From NCBI RefSeq assembly GCF_029351045.1, contig NZ_JARKIN010000001.1, positions 2,858,001-2,922,000 of the forward strand: 64,000 nucleotides of DNA, read 5' to 3'. The notes under the pieces are model-generated. The model had not been told where the DNA came from. It saw only the letters and a list, made by a program, of their open reading frames with translations, and did no database searches. Shown here in pieces: positions 8,997 to 16,884 of the stretch; the first letter of the stretch is position 1, and every line of letters begins with the position of its first letter. Made by a program: the position numbers and the translations under genes. The stretch is from Streptomyces sp. WMMB303. Lineage in GTDB: Bacteria > Actinomycetota > Actinomycetes > Streptomycetales > Streptomycetaceae.

Positions 8997-9536
8997 TGTC
9001 TCCAGGCCGTCCGCCCCGCCGGCCGAGACGACCCGGGCAAAGGCTTCCTCCTGGACCGGGAAGTTGCCCTGCAGCGCGTCGCAATGACCGCAGCCATTGC
9101 TCAGTCTGCGTTCGCGTGCGGTCTTGCTGTATCGGCTCTTGACCGTGGCGGCCAGGTCCGACCGACCGTGCTCCTGGAGCAGTCGCTGGGCCAAGATCAT
9201 GGTCTGTTCGTTTTCGGTTGTGTGCAGTCCGACGTAGCCGCGAGCCGGCTGCTGAGGATAGAGCCCCACCAGGCAGATTGTGGGGTGTCCGCACTTCCAG
9301 CACTCCCGCGTCATGCCCAGCACTCGCAGGGCGAGTGCGTTCTTGCAGCCTGATGGCGGTGCGGTCGGCGGCTCGATCTCCTCGGGATCGAAGTCGTCCG
9401 ACTGCGCCAGCTCATCGAGACGGTGGCATTCCTCGCACTGCACCTGCCACCCGGTCTCCGCCTTGAGGAGAAAACCACCGCCCGCAAACACCCATACCGA
9501 GCACGTCGCACAACCGCCCGCAAACCGGTTCTTCAT
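8919..9536 (-). CDS. Hypothetical protein with four CxxC pairs
   Basis: A 205-residue protein of unknown function. The ATG at 9536 was chosen because a G-rich ribosome site precedes it and the coding signal starts there. It has four evenly spread CxxC pairs (CATC near residue 10, CEEC ~33, CWKC ~80, CGHC ~150), suggesting two structural zinc sites. There is no membrane segment. It lies inside the tRNA-Arg insertion, so it was probably acquired with it. A nucleic-acid-binding role is possible but not shown. Confidence 0.65.
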   Translation of the reverse strand: MKNRFAGGCATCSVWVFAGGGFLLKAETGWQVQCEECHRLDELAQSDDFDPEEIEPPTAPPSGCKNALALRVLGMTRECWKCGHPTICLVGLYPQQPARGYVGLHTTENEQTMILAQRLLQEHGRSDLAATVKSRYSKTARERRLSNGCGHCDALQGNFPVQEEAFARVVSAGGADGLETLLVADCPMLEWQAIVNDQGGGVICV

Positions 9537-9823
9537 GCCACCCCCTGCCACTCTCGCCCCACCCAGCTCTAAGTGCTGCCGGGCCCACCAGTCACCGTAT
9601 CCACGGGTCTCGCGCGGTGACGCGGAAGAAGAGCCGCTCATTGAACACGTCATGTGCAGCTCCAGCCCGGAGATCGATTCCGCCGACGGGTCTCGCGGGC
9701 GGCAAGGACGTATGTTTCGGCTGAAGTCCCTCGGTTGCTGAAGGGGCCGCATCGTTCACCAGCCCCTCCGCCGGGGAGGCTGGCGCCGTGGCTAGCCGGA
9801 TGTGTTTGCTTCACGTGATCCAT

Positions 9824-9842
9824 CACTGACTGTCTGTCAGTG
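9824..9842. promoter_or_regulatory. Perfect 7-bp inverted repeat upstream of the Mrr operon
   Basis: CACTGAC-TGTCT-GTCAGTG, 57 bp before the 73-residue gene. Symmetry and position suit an operator. No regulator gene is left in the insertion, so the partner is unknown. The rest of 9537-9898 holds no gene. Confidence 0.4.
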
Positions 9843-9898
9843 CCACGTGCTGTCATACGACATGCGGAATCCGGTGCGTTGAAGCGAGGGGGAGACTT

Positions 9899-10120
9899 AT
9901 GACCGTGCAGGTCAGGGCGCACGTACGAGGTGGCGCCCCAGTACGGGCACACACCCGATCCCATCCGGGCTCGGCGGGCCAACTCGCCGTGCTGGGCCTC
10001 ATCGCCATCCTGGTGTGGGGCGCTACGGAAGGCGGCATCAAGGTCAAGGGTGAGATGGAACCGCCGCCACCGCACCGGCCCGTCTCCAACGGCCCAGCCC
10101 AGCCCGGAGGAGCGCGGTGA
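9899..10120 (+). CDS. Small single-pass membrane protein coupled to the Mrr-like nuclease
   Basis: A 73-residue protein with a basic N-terminus and one hydrophobic segment at ~28-43 (LAVLGLIAILVWGA), then a proline-rich tail. A strong GAGGGGGAG lies just before the ATG at 9899. Its TGA overlaps the GTG of the nuclease gene by four bases, so the two are translationally coupled and may form a membrane-associated unit. I do not recognise a family. Confidence 0.65.
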   Translation: MTVQVRAHVRGGAPVRAHTRSHPGSAGQLAVLGLIAILVWGATEGGIKVKGEMEPPPPHRPVSNGPAQPGGAR

Positions 10121-10809
10121 GTCGGCGGCCCGTACGCCGCAGCAGGAGGCGTCGGCCCTCCCGACGGCAGAGGAGGCAGAACGAGCAGGCGGCATTCCTG
10201 GTAGCCGCCGTTATCGGTCTGCTGTGCGTGGTCGTCATTGTGCAGTGGCTACTGGAGCACTGGTGGGTCCTGCTAATCGCGGCCTTGGCCGCCGCTGGCG
10301 GAGGCGGCTTGTGGCTGCAGCAGGTCCGGCAGCGAGCGGCGTGGGAACGGGTACGCATGCAGGCGCTGCGGATACGAATAGCCGAGATCGATGCGCTGGA
10401 TCACCGAGCGTTCGAGTTCGCGGTGCGCGACTTGATGCGGCGGGACGGCTGCGAAGCGGAGCGGCTCGGTGGCGCCGGAGATGACGCGTGCGACGTGCGG
10501 GCGGTCGACCCAGCGGGGCGCGTCTGGGCGATTCAGTGCAAGCACAGACGCGATGGAGAGCGTGGCGCCGCCGTAGGGACCGGGGTGCTTCAACAGGTCA
10601 ACGGCACCGCTCGGCAGGTTCACAAGGCCGATATAGCCGTCGTCCTCACCAACGGACGCTTCTCCTCCAAGGCCATCCCATGGGGCAAGCAGCACGACAT
10701 CCAACTGGTTGACCGCCGCCTCCTCGGCGAGTGGGCGGCTGGCTCCCGACCGCTGTGGGAACTCCTGGGACGCATCCCTCCTCCACATCGACCGACCGCA
10801 CTGTCCTGA
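10117..10809 (+). CDS. Membrane-anchored Mrr-like restriction endonuclease
   Basis: A 230-residue protein. A very basic N-terminus (RRSRRRRPSRRQRRQ) is followed by two hydrophobic helices (~25-45 and ~50-67), then a soluble domain of the PD-(D/E)XK Mrr_cat type. That domain contains FEFAVRDLMRRDGCEAE, a candidate catalytic Asp in DDACDVRAVDPAGRVWAIQCKH, and the QxK motif as QCK. Proteins of this design occur in actinomycete genomic islands and are thought to cut foreign or modified DNA. The GTG start overlaps the stop of the upstream membrane gene. No methylase partner is present, as expected for type IV enzymes. Confidence 0.8.
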   Translation: MSRRPVRRSRRRRPSRRQRRQNEQAAFLVAAVIGLLCVVVIVQWLLEHWWVLLIAALAAAGGGGLWLQQVRQRAAWERVRMQALRIRIAEIDALDHRAFEFAVRDLMRRDGCEAERLGGAGDDACDVRAVDPAGRVWAIQCKHRRDGERGAAVGTGVLQQVNGTARQVHKADIAVVLTNGRFSSKAIPWGKQHDIQLVDRRLLGEWAAGSRPLWELLGRIPPPHRPTALS

Positions 10810-11212
10810 CCGCACGAAAGGCGAAGGCCGGAGATCCACGGGCTCAACCGGGTTTTGGTCGTGGCTGTCCGTCCCACGCTCACGGCCCAACAGGCCGACC
10901 CTGGCAGGGAAGACGCCAATACTCAGTTCGCTGCGCGGCCGAGCCGACCTCGACCTACACATGCTCCTCGAACGACGACATGGTGGAGGCGTACGCCCCG
11001 CTCTTCGAACCGGGCATGACCAGGTGTGCCAGGACCGAAGGTGCGGCTGCGCCGTCTGTTGTTGATGCCCTGGGTGGACGATCAGCAGGACGGATTTCGT
11101 ACACATGAGGACCGGAAGCCCTGCGAACACGTGACAACTACGGAGAGGAGTTTTTCCAGGCCAGGCTAGTGCGAGCCACGTTCCCGCAGGTCATCGCCTT
11201 GATCAGGGAAAA
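10810..11212. other. Gene-free right end of the tRNA-Arg insertion
   Basis: About 400 bp between the nuclease stop and the second 43-bp repeat. Codon bias is weak and no frame shows recognisable protein. It probably holds decayed element DNA; an integrase would be expected near an end, but none is seen. Confidence 0.5.
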
Positions 11213-11255
11213 CTCCTAAAGCGGGTGTCGCAGGTTCGAATCCTGCCGGGGGCAC
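11213..11255 (+). repeat. 43-bp direct repeat, copy 2 (attR-like tRNA-Arg fragment)
   Basis: Identical to 8207-8249: anticodon-loop 3' side, variable loop, T arm and acceptor 3' strand, without the 5' half of the tRNA. It is not a functional tRNA. With copy 1 it brackets a 3,006-bp unit. Confidence 0.9.
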
Positions 11256-11838
11256 CATGCTGCGACGCGCTGATTGTGCAGGTCAGGGCGCCGCAGCTGG
11301 AAGCGCTGGTACTTCTGAGGCTCAAGTGGGTTATGGCATGCCAGACGGCCCGTCCGTAGCGCATTCACCAAAACTCCAGCTCAGGGGCGTGTCGCAACAT
11401 CAGGTCAGGACCCACTCGTGGTCGCAGGCTCGAACCCTTCCTGGGCACACCTAAAAGGGAATCGTGTGCGTCAGCCATTCCAAGGGGTCTCAGTGTTCTC
11501 CTGCTCGCGTCGTTGCTCGACGATCCACAACAAGACATCACGCATCACCTCAGCCTGATGACGCGCGAGTACCTCGTCCTCCTCACCTTCCACAACCTCG
11601 ATCTCCCAGGTCACGTTGAGCCGTTTGCATTGGCCTCGTTCCGTGCTCACGGCGCGCCCTCACTCTCCAGCGTTGGCAGGGGTACTCGTCCGCGGCCGCA
11701 TCGCGGCCCGCACCGGCAACCCTCTGGCCGAAGCAAGATCGACCGGGGCCGGGCCGCGCCCCTTTCGATCAGGTTGCCGACCCGCGTCCACGGCTGACGC
11801 GATGGTAGTGCGGTGAACGGACGACCTGCGTGTCCCAC
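11256..11838. other. Gene-poor stretch with a degenerate third tRNA-end copy
   Basis: There is no convincing gene in this 583 bp between the attR-like repeat and arsC. At 11418-11450 a T-arm/acceptor-like piece reads GGTCGCAGGCTCGAAC, then CCTTCCTGGGCAC, resembling a mutated copy of the tRNA-Arg 3' end. That suggests an older attachment site from an earlier insertion, perhaps the left edge of the arsenic island. Confidence 0.4.
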
Positions 11839-12270
11839 TCACACGGTAGCCGTGGGGCCTGCCGCGTCGATCTCGGCGATGAGTGCCTCGATGCGGGTTT
11901 TGATCTCGTCGCGGATGGGGCGTACGGATTCCACGCCCTTGCCCGCGGGGTCTTTCAGTGCCCAGTCGAGGTACTTCTTGCCGGGGAAGACGGGGCAGGC
12001 ATCGCCGCAGCCCATGGTGATGACGTAGTCGGACGCCTGGACGGCCTCGGAGGTGAGCACCTTCGGCTTCTGGTCGGAGATGTCGATGCCGACCTCCCTC
12101 ATTGCCTCGATCGCCGCAGGGTTGACCTGGTCGCCGGGGATCGAGCCCGCGGAGCGGACCTCGACGCGGTCGCCCGCGAGGTGGGTGAGGAATCCGGCAG
12201 CCATCTGCGAGCGTCCGGCGTTGTGGACGCAGACGAACAGCACGGACGCGGCGGGGGTGGAGGAGGACAT
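11839..12270 (-). CDS. arsC: Arsenate reductase ArsC (low-molecular-weight phosphatase fold)
   Basis: Reduces arsenate to arsenite in the cytoplasm. The 143-residue product has the catalytic CX5R loop near the start (VCVHNAGRSQMAAGF), the YVITMGCGDACPVFPG segment with resolving-type cysteines at ~80-87, and the DW motif of the family. Fold and length fit ArsC of the LMW-PTP class, which uses thioredoxin or mycothiol for turnover. The ATG follows AAGGATG. It is downstream of a second arsC in the same direction (79-bp gap), divergent from arsR-acr3. Confidence 0.95.
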   Translation of the reverse strand: MSSSTPAASVLFVCVHNAGRSQMAAGFLTHLAGDRVEVRSAGSIPGDQVNPAAIEAMREVGIDISDQKPKVLTSEAVQASDYVITMGCGDACPVFPGKKYLDWALKDPAGKGVESVRPIRDEIKTRIEALIAEIDAAGPTATV

Positions 12271-12349
12271 CGGTTCATCCTTCGAGGGTTGGTTCAGCAG
12301 CTTCGCGGTTCGGTTCAGCAGGTGATGCGGGTGCGGGCGAGGGGAAGAG

Positions 12350-12985
12350 TCATGTGCGCGGGAGGGAGGCGAGCAGCTCGGTGATGTGGGTGTCGATCTG
12401 GTCGCGGATCGTTCTCACGGCATTGATCGGCGCGCCCTCGGGGTCGGCGACGGGCCAGTCGAGGTACCGGCGGCCGGGTACCACGGGGCAGGCGTCGCCG
12501 CAGCCCATGGTCACCACGATGTCGGCGGCCTGGATCACCTCGTCGGTCAGTGGTTTGGGGTACGCGTCGTGGAGCGCGACACCTGCCTCGACCAGTACCT
12601 GGGCCACCTCCGGCTCCACCTCGGCGGCCGGATCGGTCCCTGCGGAGGAGACGATGACACGCCCGCCCGCGCGGAGTCCCAGCAGGGCTGCGGCCATCTG
12701 GGAGCGGCCCGCGTTGTGGCTGCACACGAACAGCACCCGGGGCACCCCGGAGCCCGGGGCAGCGTGGGCGCGGGCGAGCGCGTCCAGGCGCTCGGCGGTC
12801 AGCCGCTCGGCGAGCACGACCAGGTGGGTGGGCACCTGCGCGGTTCGGGCCAGGCGCTGGTAGGAGTCGGCGAGCAGGTGCTGCACAGTCTCCGGTGAGA
12901 AGTGCCCGGCATGCCGGGTGGCCAGACGGGCCGCACCGGTCGCCAGGCGCTGGTCGGGCAGAGCAGGGGATGGGGATGCGGTCAT
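12350..12985 (-). CDS. arsC: Arsenate reductase with N-terminal three-helix domain
   Basis: A 211-residue second arsenate reductase. Residues ~1-75 form an extra helical domain (HFSPETVQHLLADSYQRLA, VLAERLTAERLDALA). It is followed by the LMW-PTP domain with CX5R (VCSHNAGRSQMAA) and the cysteine segment VVTMGCGDACPVVPG. This two-part form is known in actinobacteria, where I recall it being thioredoxin-coupled while the short form uses mycothiol; that assignment here is inference. GGAGGG lies just before the ATG. It is the first gene of the leftward ars unit. Confidence 0.93.
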   Translation of the reverse strand: MTASPSPALPDQRLATGAARLATRHAGHFSPETVQHLLADSYQRLARTAQVPTHLVVLAERLTAERLDALARAHAAPGSGVPRVLFVCSHNAGRSQMAAALLGLRAGGRVIVSSAGTDPAAEVEPEVAQVLVEAGVALHDAYPKPLTDEVIQAADIVVTMGCGDACPVVPGRRYLDWPVADPEGAPINAVRTIRDQIDTHITELLASLPRT

Positions 12986-13085
12986 GGGAACCCTCCATGG
13001 GCTTTCGGAGCTGCGGGCGGACGCCGACCGTCCCGGGTGGCGGCCAGGGGCCGGGCTGGCATCAGCTTCGAATGATGTGACAGTA

Positions 13086-13105
13086 TCAGCTCATGCTGAC
13101 GTCAG
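13086..13105. promoter_or_regulatory. Candidate ArsR operator overlapping the arsR start
   Basis: TCAGC-TCAT-GCTGA (13086-13099) spans the proposed arsR ATG and runs into CTGACGTCAG (13096-13105), another palindrome. The arsR gene has no clear ribosome site, so its mRNA may be leaderless, with the operator over the transcription start. The position also allows control of the divergent arsC pair. Confidence 0.45.
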
Positions 13106-13407
13106 TCGACACTGACCTGATCCGGGTGCTGGCCGACCCGCTCAGGATGAAGATCGTGAACCTGCTCGCCTGCGAGACCTTGTGCACCACGCACCTGGTC
13201 GAGGAGACCGGCGCGCGCCAGACCAACCTGTCCAACCATCTGCGGGTACTGCGCGAGTCCGGCGTGGTGGAGACCGAGCCGTGTGGCCGGTTCACCTACT
13301 ACCGCCTGCGGCCTGACCCCATCGCCACTTTGGCCGGGCAGTTCACCGAGCTGGCCGAGACCGCCCGTGCCACCGCCGCCGCCGACATCAAGAGGGCCTG
13401 CCCATGA
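13093..13407 (+). CDS. arsR: ArsR/SmtB family arsenite-responsive repressor
   Basis: A 104-residue winged-helix repressor that releases DNA on binding As(III). The recognition helix region is TGARQTNLSNHLRVLRESGV (~45-65). Two cysteines in LLACETLCTTHLVEE (CX3C, ~20-27) are the likely arsenite ligands, a variant of the usual ELCVCDL motif. The start is taken at the ATG at 13093; no Shine-Dalgarno is visible. Its stop overlaps the acr3 start by four bases, so both are cotranscribed. Confidence 0.93.
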   Translation: MLTSVDTDLIRVLADPLRMKIVNLLACETLCTTHLVEETGARQTNLSNHLRVLRESGVVETEPCGRFTYYRLRPDPIATLAGQFTELAETARATAAADIKRACP

Positions 13408-14504
13408 GCACCACCGAAGAGACCACCAGCCCACCCGCAGACCACGCCCCCGCCGCAGTCGGGGGTGTCGTCGGCAAACTCTCCATCCTCGACCGCTTTC
13501 TGGCCGTGTGGATCCTGGCCGCCATGGCCATCGGTCTGGGCCTGGGCCGGGCGATTCCAGGGTTGAATGACGCCCTGTCCAAGGTCGAGGTCGGCGGCAT
13601 CTCGCTGCCGATCGCCATCGGCCTGCTGATCATGATGTACCCGGTCCTGGCCAAGGTCCGCTATGACAAGCTGGATGCGGTCACGGGCGACAAGAAGCTG
13701 ATGATCTCTTCCCTGGCCATCAACTGGGTCCTCGGTCCGGCTGTGATGTTCGCCCTCGCGTGGCTGTTCCTGCCCGACCTGCCGGAGTACCGCACCGGCC
13801 TGATCATCGTTGGCCTGGCCCGCTGCATCGCCATGGTGATCATCTGGAACGATCTGGCCTGCGGCGACCGGGAAGCCGCCGCCGTGCTCGTCGCCCTCAA
13901 CTCCGTCTTCCAGGTCCTCGCCTTCGGCCTGCTCGGCTGGTTCTACCTCGACCTGCTGCCGCAGTGGCTGAACCTCGGCAACGGGCAGGGGCTGGACGTC
14001 TCCGTCTGGCACATCGCGCTGAACGTCGTCGTCTTCCTCGGCATCCCACTGCTGGCCGGATTCCTCACCCGCCGCCTCGGCGAGAAGAAGCTGGGCCGCG
14101 AACCCTACGAGCAGAAGTTCCTGCCGAAGATCGGACCGTGGGCGCTCTACGGGCTGCTCTTCACGATCGTGCTGCTCTTCGCCCTCCAGGGGAAGACGAT
14201 CACCTCGCAGCCCCTGGACGTGGCCCGCATCGCGCTGCCGCTCCTGGTGTACTTCGCGCTGATGTGGTTCGGCACCTTCGCACTCGGCAAGGCGATCGGC
14301 CTGGCCTACGACCGCACCGCCACCCTGGCCTTCACCGCCGCCGGCAACAACTTCGAGCTGGCCATCGCCGTCGCCATCGCCACCTTCGGCGTCACCTCCG
14401 GCCAGGCCCTCTCCGGCGTCGTCGGCCCGCTCATCGAGGTCCCGGTGCTGGTGGCGCTGGTCTACGTATCCCTGGCCTGGCGCAGGAAGTTCGCCGCGCG
14501 GTGA
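13404..14504 (+). CDS. acr3: Acr3-type arsenite efflux permease
   Basis: Exports arsenite across the membrane. 366 residues with about ten membrane helices. The conserved cysteine segment of Acr3 transporters is present (ARCIAMVIIWNDLACGD, ~133-150), as is the conserved glutamate helix GNNFELAIAVAIATFGV (~315-330). The ATGA overlap with arsR and the GTGA overlap with the flavoprotein gene downstream make a tight arsR-acr3-arsO operon. Confidence 0.96.
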   Translation: MSTTEETTSPPADHAPAAVGGVVGKLSILDRFLAVWILAAMAIGLGLGRAIPGLNDALSKVEVGGISLPIAIGLLIMMYPVLAKVRYDKLDAVTGDKKLMISSLAINWVLGPAVMFALAWLFLPDLPEYRTGLIIVGLARCIAMVIIWNDLACGDREAAAVLVALNSVFQVLAFGLLGWFYLDLLPQWLNLGNGQGLDVSVWHIALNVVVFLGIPLLAGFLTRRLGEKKLGREPYEQKFLPKIGPWALYGLLFTIVLLFALQGKTITSQPLDVARIALPLLVYFALMWFGTFALGKAIGLAYDRTATLAFTAAGNNFELAIAVAIATFGVTSGQALSGVVGPLIEVPVLVALVYVSLAWRRKFAAR

Positions 14505-15562
14505 CGCGGCAGGCCGACGTGGTGGTGGTCGGCGGTGGTCAGGCAGGGCTTGCCGCGGGTTTCTACCTTCGCCGGGCCGGGCTGGACTTCGTCATCCTCG
14601 ACGCCCAGCACCGGCCCGGCGGGGCCTGGCGCCACATGTGGGATTCCCTGCACCTGTTCTCACCCGCCGCGTACTCCTCCCTCCCCGGTCGCCCCATGCC
14701 GGTTCAGCCCGGCCACACCTACCCGGAGGCCGCGCACGCGGTGGATTACCTCGCCGCGTACGAGCAGCGCTACGAGATACCCGTACAGCGCCCCGTTCAG
14801 GTGCGTGAGGTCCGCTGCGAAGACGGTTTCTTGTGCGTCGAGGGAGACACCGTTACCTGGCAGGCGCGGGCGGTGATCTCCGCGACCGGCACCTGGTGGC
14901 GCCCCTTCGTCCCGGCCGTGCCAGGCCAGGACGTCTTCGCCGGACGGCAACTGCACACGGTCGACTATCGGGCGCCCAAGGAGTTCGCGGGCCAGCACGT
15001 GATCGTGGTGGGCGGCGGAAATTCTGGAGCGCAGATCGCCGCCGACCTCGCCGGGGTCGACGACGTCGGGCTGACCTGGGTCACCCGTCGCCCGCCGCGC
15101 TATCTGCCGGACGACATCGACGGCCGTGCCCTCTTCGACGCCGCCACGGCCCGCCGCCGCGCTCTGGAGGCTGGGCGACCGGACACCGGCGGGGTCGCCT
15201 CGCTAGGCGACATCGTCGCGGTGTCCCCGGTTCGCGCCGCCCGGGACGCCGGGCGGCTCATCCATCGGGCGATGTTCGACCATCTCACCGAGCACGGCTT
15301 CTCCTGGGCCGACGGCACTACGGCAGAAGCGGACACAGTCATCTGGTGCACCGGCTTCCGCCCCGCCCTGTCCCACCTCGCCCCGCTTGGACTGCGCAGC
15401 CCGCGCGGGCGGATCGCTACCGACGGCACCCGAGCCACCGACGAGCCGCGTCTGCATCTGCTCGGCTACGGCGACTGGACCGGCCCTGCCTCCGCCACCC
15501 TCATCGGAGTCGGCCGCCCGGCGCGGGAGGCAGTCAGTCAGATCAGCGACCTACTGCGCTGA
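14501..15562 (+). CDS. arsO: ArsO-like FAD/NAD(P)-binding monooxygenase-type flavoprotein
   Basis: 353 residues from the GTG at 14501, which overlaps the acr3 stop (GTGA). The N-terminal FAD Rossmann motif is VVVGGGQAGLAAGFYLRRAG. A central NAD(P) motif is VIVVGGGNSGAQIAADLA (~167-184). The late WCTGFRPALSHL segment is typical of flavin monooxygenase and thioredoxin-reductase-like proteins. Flavoproteins of this type (ArsO) are common in Streptomyces and staphylococcal ars operons; their reaction on arsenic compounds is not settled. A paralogue lies at 17341-18417. Confidence 0.88.
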   Translation: MTRQADVVVVGGGQAGLAAGFYLRRAGLDFVILDAQHRPGGAWRHMWDSLHLFSPAAYSSLPGRPMPVQPGHTYPEAAHAVDYLAAYEQRYEIPVQRPVQVREVRCEDGFLCVEGDTVTWQARAVISATGTWWRPFVPAVPGQDVFAGRQLHTVDYRAPKEFAGQHVIVVGGGNSGAQIAADLAGVDDVGLTWVTRRPPRYLPDDIDGRALFDAATARRRALEAGRPDTGGVASLGDIVAVSPVRAARDAGRLIHRAMFDHLTEHGFSWADGTTAEADTVIWCTGFRPALSHLAPLGLRSPRGRIATDGTRATDEPRLHLLGYGDWTGPASATLIGVGRPAREAVSQISDLLR

Positions 15563-15574
15563 GGGAGGCCGGTA

Positions 15575-16330
15575 TCAGCGGGAGACCTGTGCTTGTTCCA
15601 CCCAGCGAGCCAGCACGCTGAAGGCCGCCAGCTGCTCCAGCGCCTCATGCTCGGGCAGTTCCGGGAGGCCGTCTTCGTGGCTGTTGGGGTTGCGGATACC
15701 GGCGTAGCAACCCTCAGCGAAGGCCGCGGCGCCACGGTGGACGCTTTGGAACGTGTCGCTACCGTCGTCGGCCATCAGACGCAAGCGCGGTTGCCCGGGT
15801 TTGGGCGCGTCCTTGGTAAACACGTTCCGGAACAGAGCGGTCTCGCTTACATCTCTGCGGCCGACCTTGTTCTGCGTCTCGGCGTTGACCTTCCGGGCGG
15901 CGGCGGTGACCGCCTCCCGGAAGTGGCCGCTTCGCCACAGTGCCCGCGCCCCCTCCCATGCCCAGGGGTGCATCGTGCCCGCGCTGAGCGTTGGCGCGTC
16001 ATCGCCCAGGCGCTCGCTGATCTCGACGTCCCGCTGGAGGGCTGCGTCCGCGCGCTGGGCGGCCTCCCGGTGCTGGCACCACCGGTTGACGCTCTTGTTC
16101 CGCTCGGAAGGGACACTCGTCCGCCAACCGGGCAGAACCCGGTCGAGGATCTTCTCCACGACATGGGCGCTGGCGACGATGTCCGACTGCTGGCCACGGT
16201 TGGACAGTCGACTGCTGTAGACGGCCGTACCGGGAGGGTCCGGGGGCCGGTAGAGCTCGGTCAGGAGAAGGAACTGAGCCAGCTCCTGACGCGCCCAGGC
16301 TATGTCGATGCTCATCAGCCCATCATCCAC
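15575..16330 (-). CDS. TIGR02391 (Hypoth_Ymh)-type protein with HEPN-like motif
   Basis: A 251-residue protein resembling the TIGR02391/Hypoth_Ymh group by its C-terminal pattern: WEGARALWRSGHFREAVTAA (~125-145), a late FAEGCYAGIRNPNSHEDG, and a hydrophobic EALEQLAAFSVLARWVEQ end. RNPNSH fits the RX4-6H signature of HEPN ribonucleases, common in defence and toxin modules. It is convergent with arsO (12-bp gap), inside the arsenic island. A defence or stress role is inference; no antitoxin is adjacent. Confidence 0.72.
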   Translation of the reverse strand: MDDGLMSIDIAWARQELAQFLLLTELYRPPDPPGTAVYSSRLSNRGQQSDIVASAHVVEKILDRVLPGWRTSVPSERNKSVNRWCQHREAAQRADAALQRDVEISERLGDDAPTLSAGTMHPWAWEGARALWRSGHFREAVTAAARKVNAETQNKVGRRDVSETALFRNVFTKDAPKPGQPRLRLMADDGSDTFQSVHRGAAAFAEGCYAGIRNPNSHEDGLPELPEHEALEQLAAFSVLARWVEQAQVSR

Positions 16331-16369
16331 GCCCCAACCGACAGCCGACCCGGCTCTGTACGGCGCGGG

Positions 16370-16882
16370 TCAGACGATCGTCGGGCTGCGCCGCTCGATG
16401 AGGACGACATCGCGCCAGCGGCCGTGGTGGCGGCCGATGCGCTCCCGGGTGCCGAGGACGCAGAACCCGGCGCGCTGGTGGACAGCGAGACTGGCGGTGT
16501 TCTCCGGGAAGACGCCCGACTGGATGGTCCAGATCCCGGCCGCCTCCGTGGAGTCGATCAGTGCTTTGAGCAGCGCGGAGGCGATGCCCCGGCTGCGGGC
16601 GGCGGGGTGGACGTAGACGGAGTGCTCGACCACGCCGGCGTAGGCGCAGCGGTCGGAGACCTTGGTGGCCGCGATCCAGCCGAGCACAGCTCCGTCAGCG
16701 TCGAGGGCGGCGAAGCGGTGGTCGGGCAGCTTGGCCGCGTCGAAGGCGTCCCAGGTGGGGGCGGTGGTCTCGAAGGTGGCGTTGCCCTCGTCGATGCCCG
16801 CCTGGTAGATCGCCAATACCTCGTCGGCGTGCCGGCGGGTCAGCGGGAGGACGCGCGTGCTCGACGGGTGGTGGCGGCTCAT
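16370..16882 (-). CDS. arsN1: GNAT N-acetyltransferase of the ArsN1 / phosphinothricin acetyltransferase type
   Basis: Predicted to acetylate the amino group of glutamate-mimic toxins (arsinothricin, phosphinothricin). 170 residues from the ATG at 16882, two bases after the arsR stop. Family features are IYQAGIDEGNATFETTAPTW near the N-terminus, YAGVVEHSVYVHPAARSRG leading into the acetyl-CoA loop (RGIASALLKALI), and RAGFCVLGTRERIGRHHGRW at the C-terminal end. Phosphinothricin acetyltransferases share this pattern. The ars context favours ArsN1, known to detoxify the arsenic antibiotic arsinothricin. It is cotranscribed with the second arsR. Confidence 0.85.
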   Translation of the reverse strand: MSRHHPSSTRVLPLTRRHADEVLAIYQAGIDEGNATFETTAPTWDAFDAAKLPDHRFAALDADGAVLGWIAATKVSDRCAYAGVVEHSVYVHPAARSRGIASALLKALIDSTEAAGIWTIQSGVFPENTASLAVHQRAGFCVLGTRERIGRHHGRWRDVVLIERRSPTIV

Positions 16883-16884
16883 TG

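Noticed and set aside
11213-11255. A second tRNA-Arg gene
   Set aside because: Only the 3' half is present; the acceptor 5' strand, D arm and anticodon 5' stem are missing, so it is an attachment-site duplicate.
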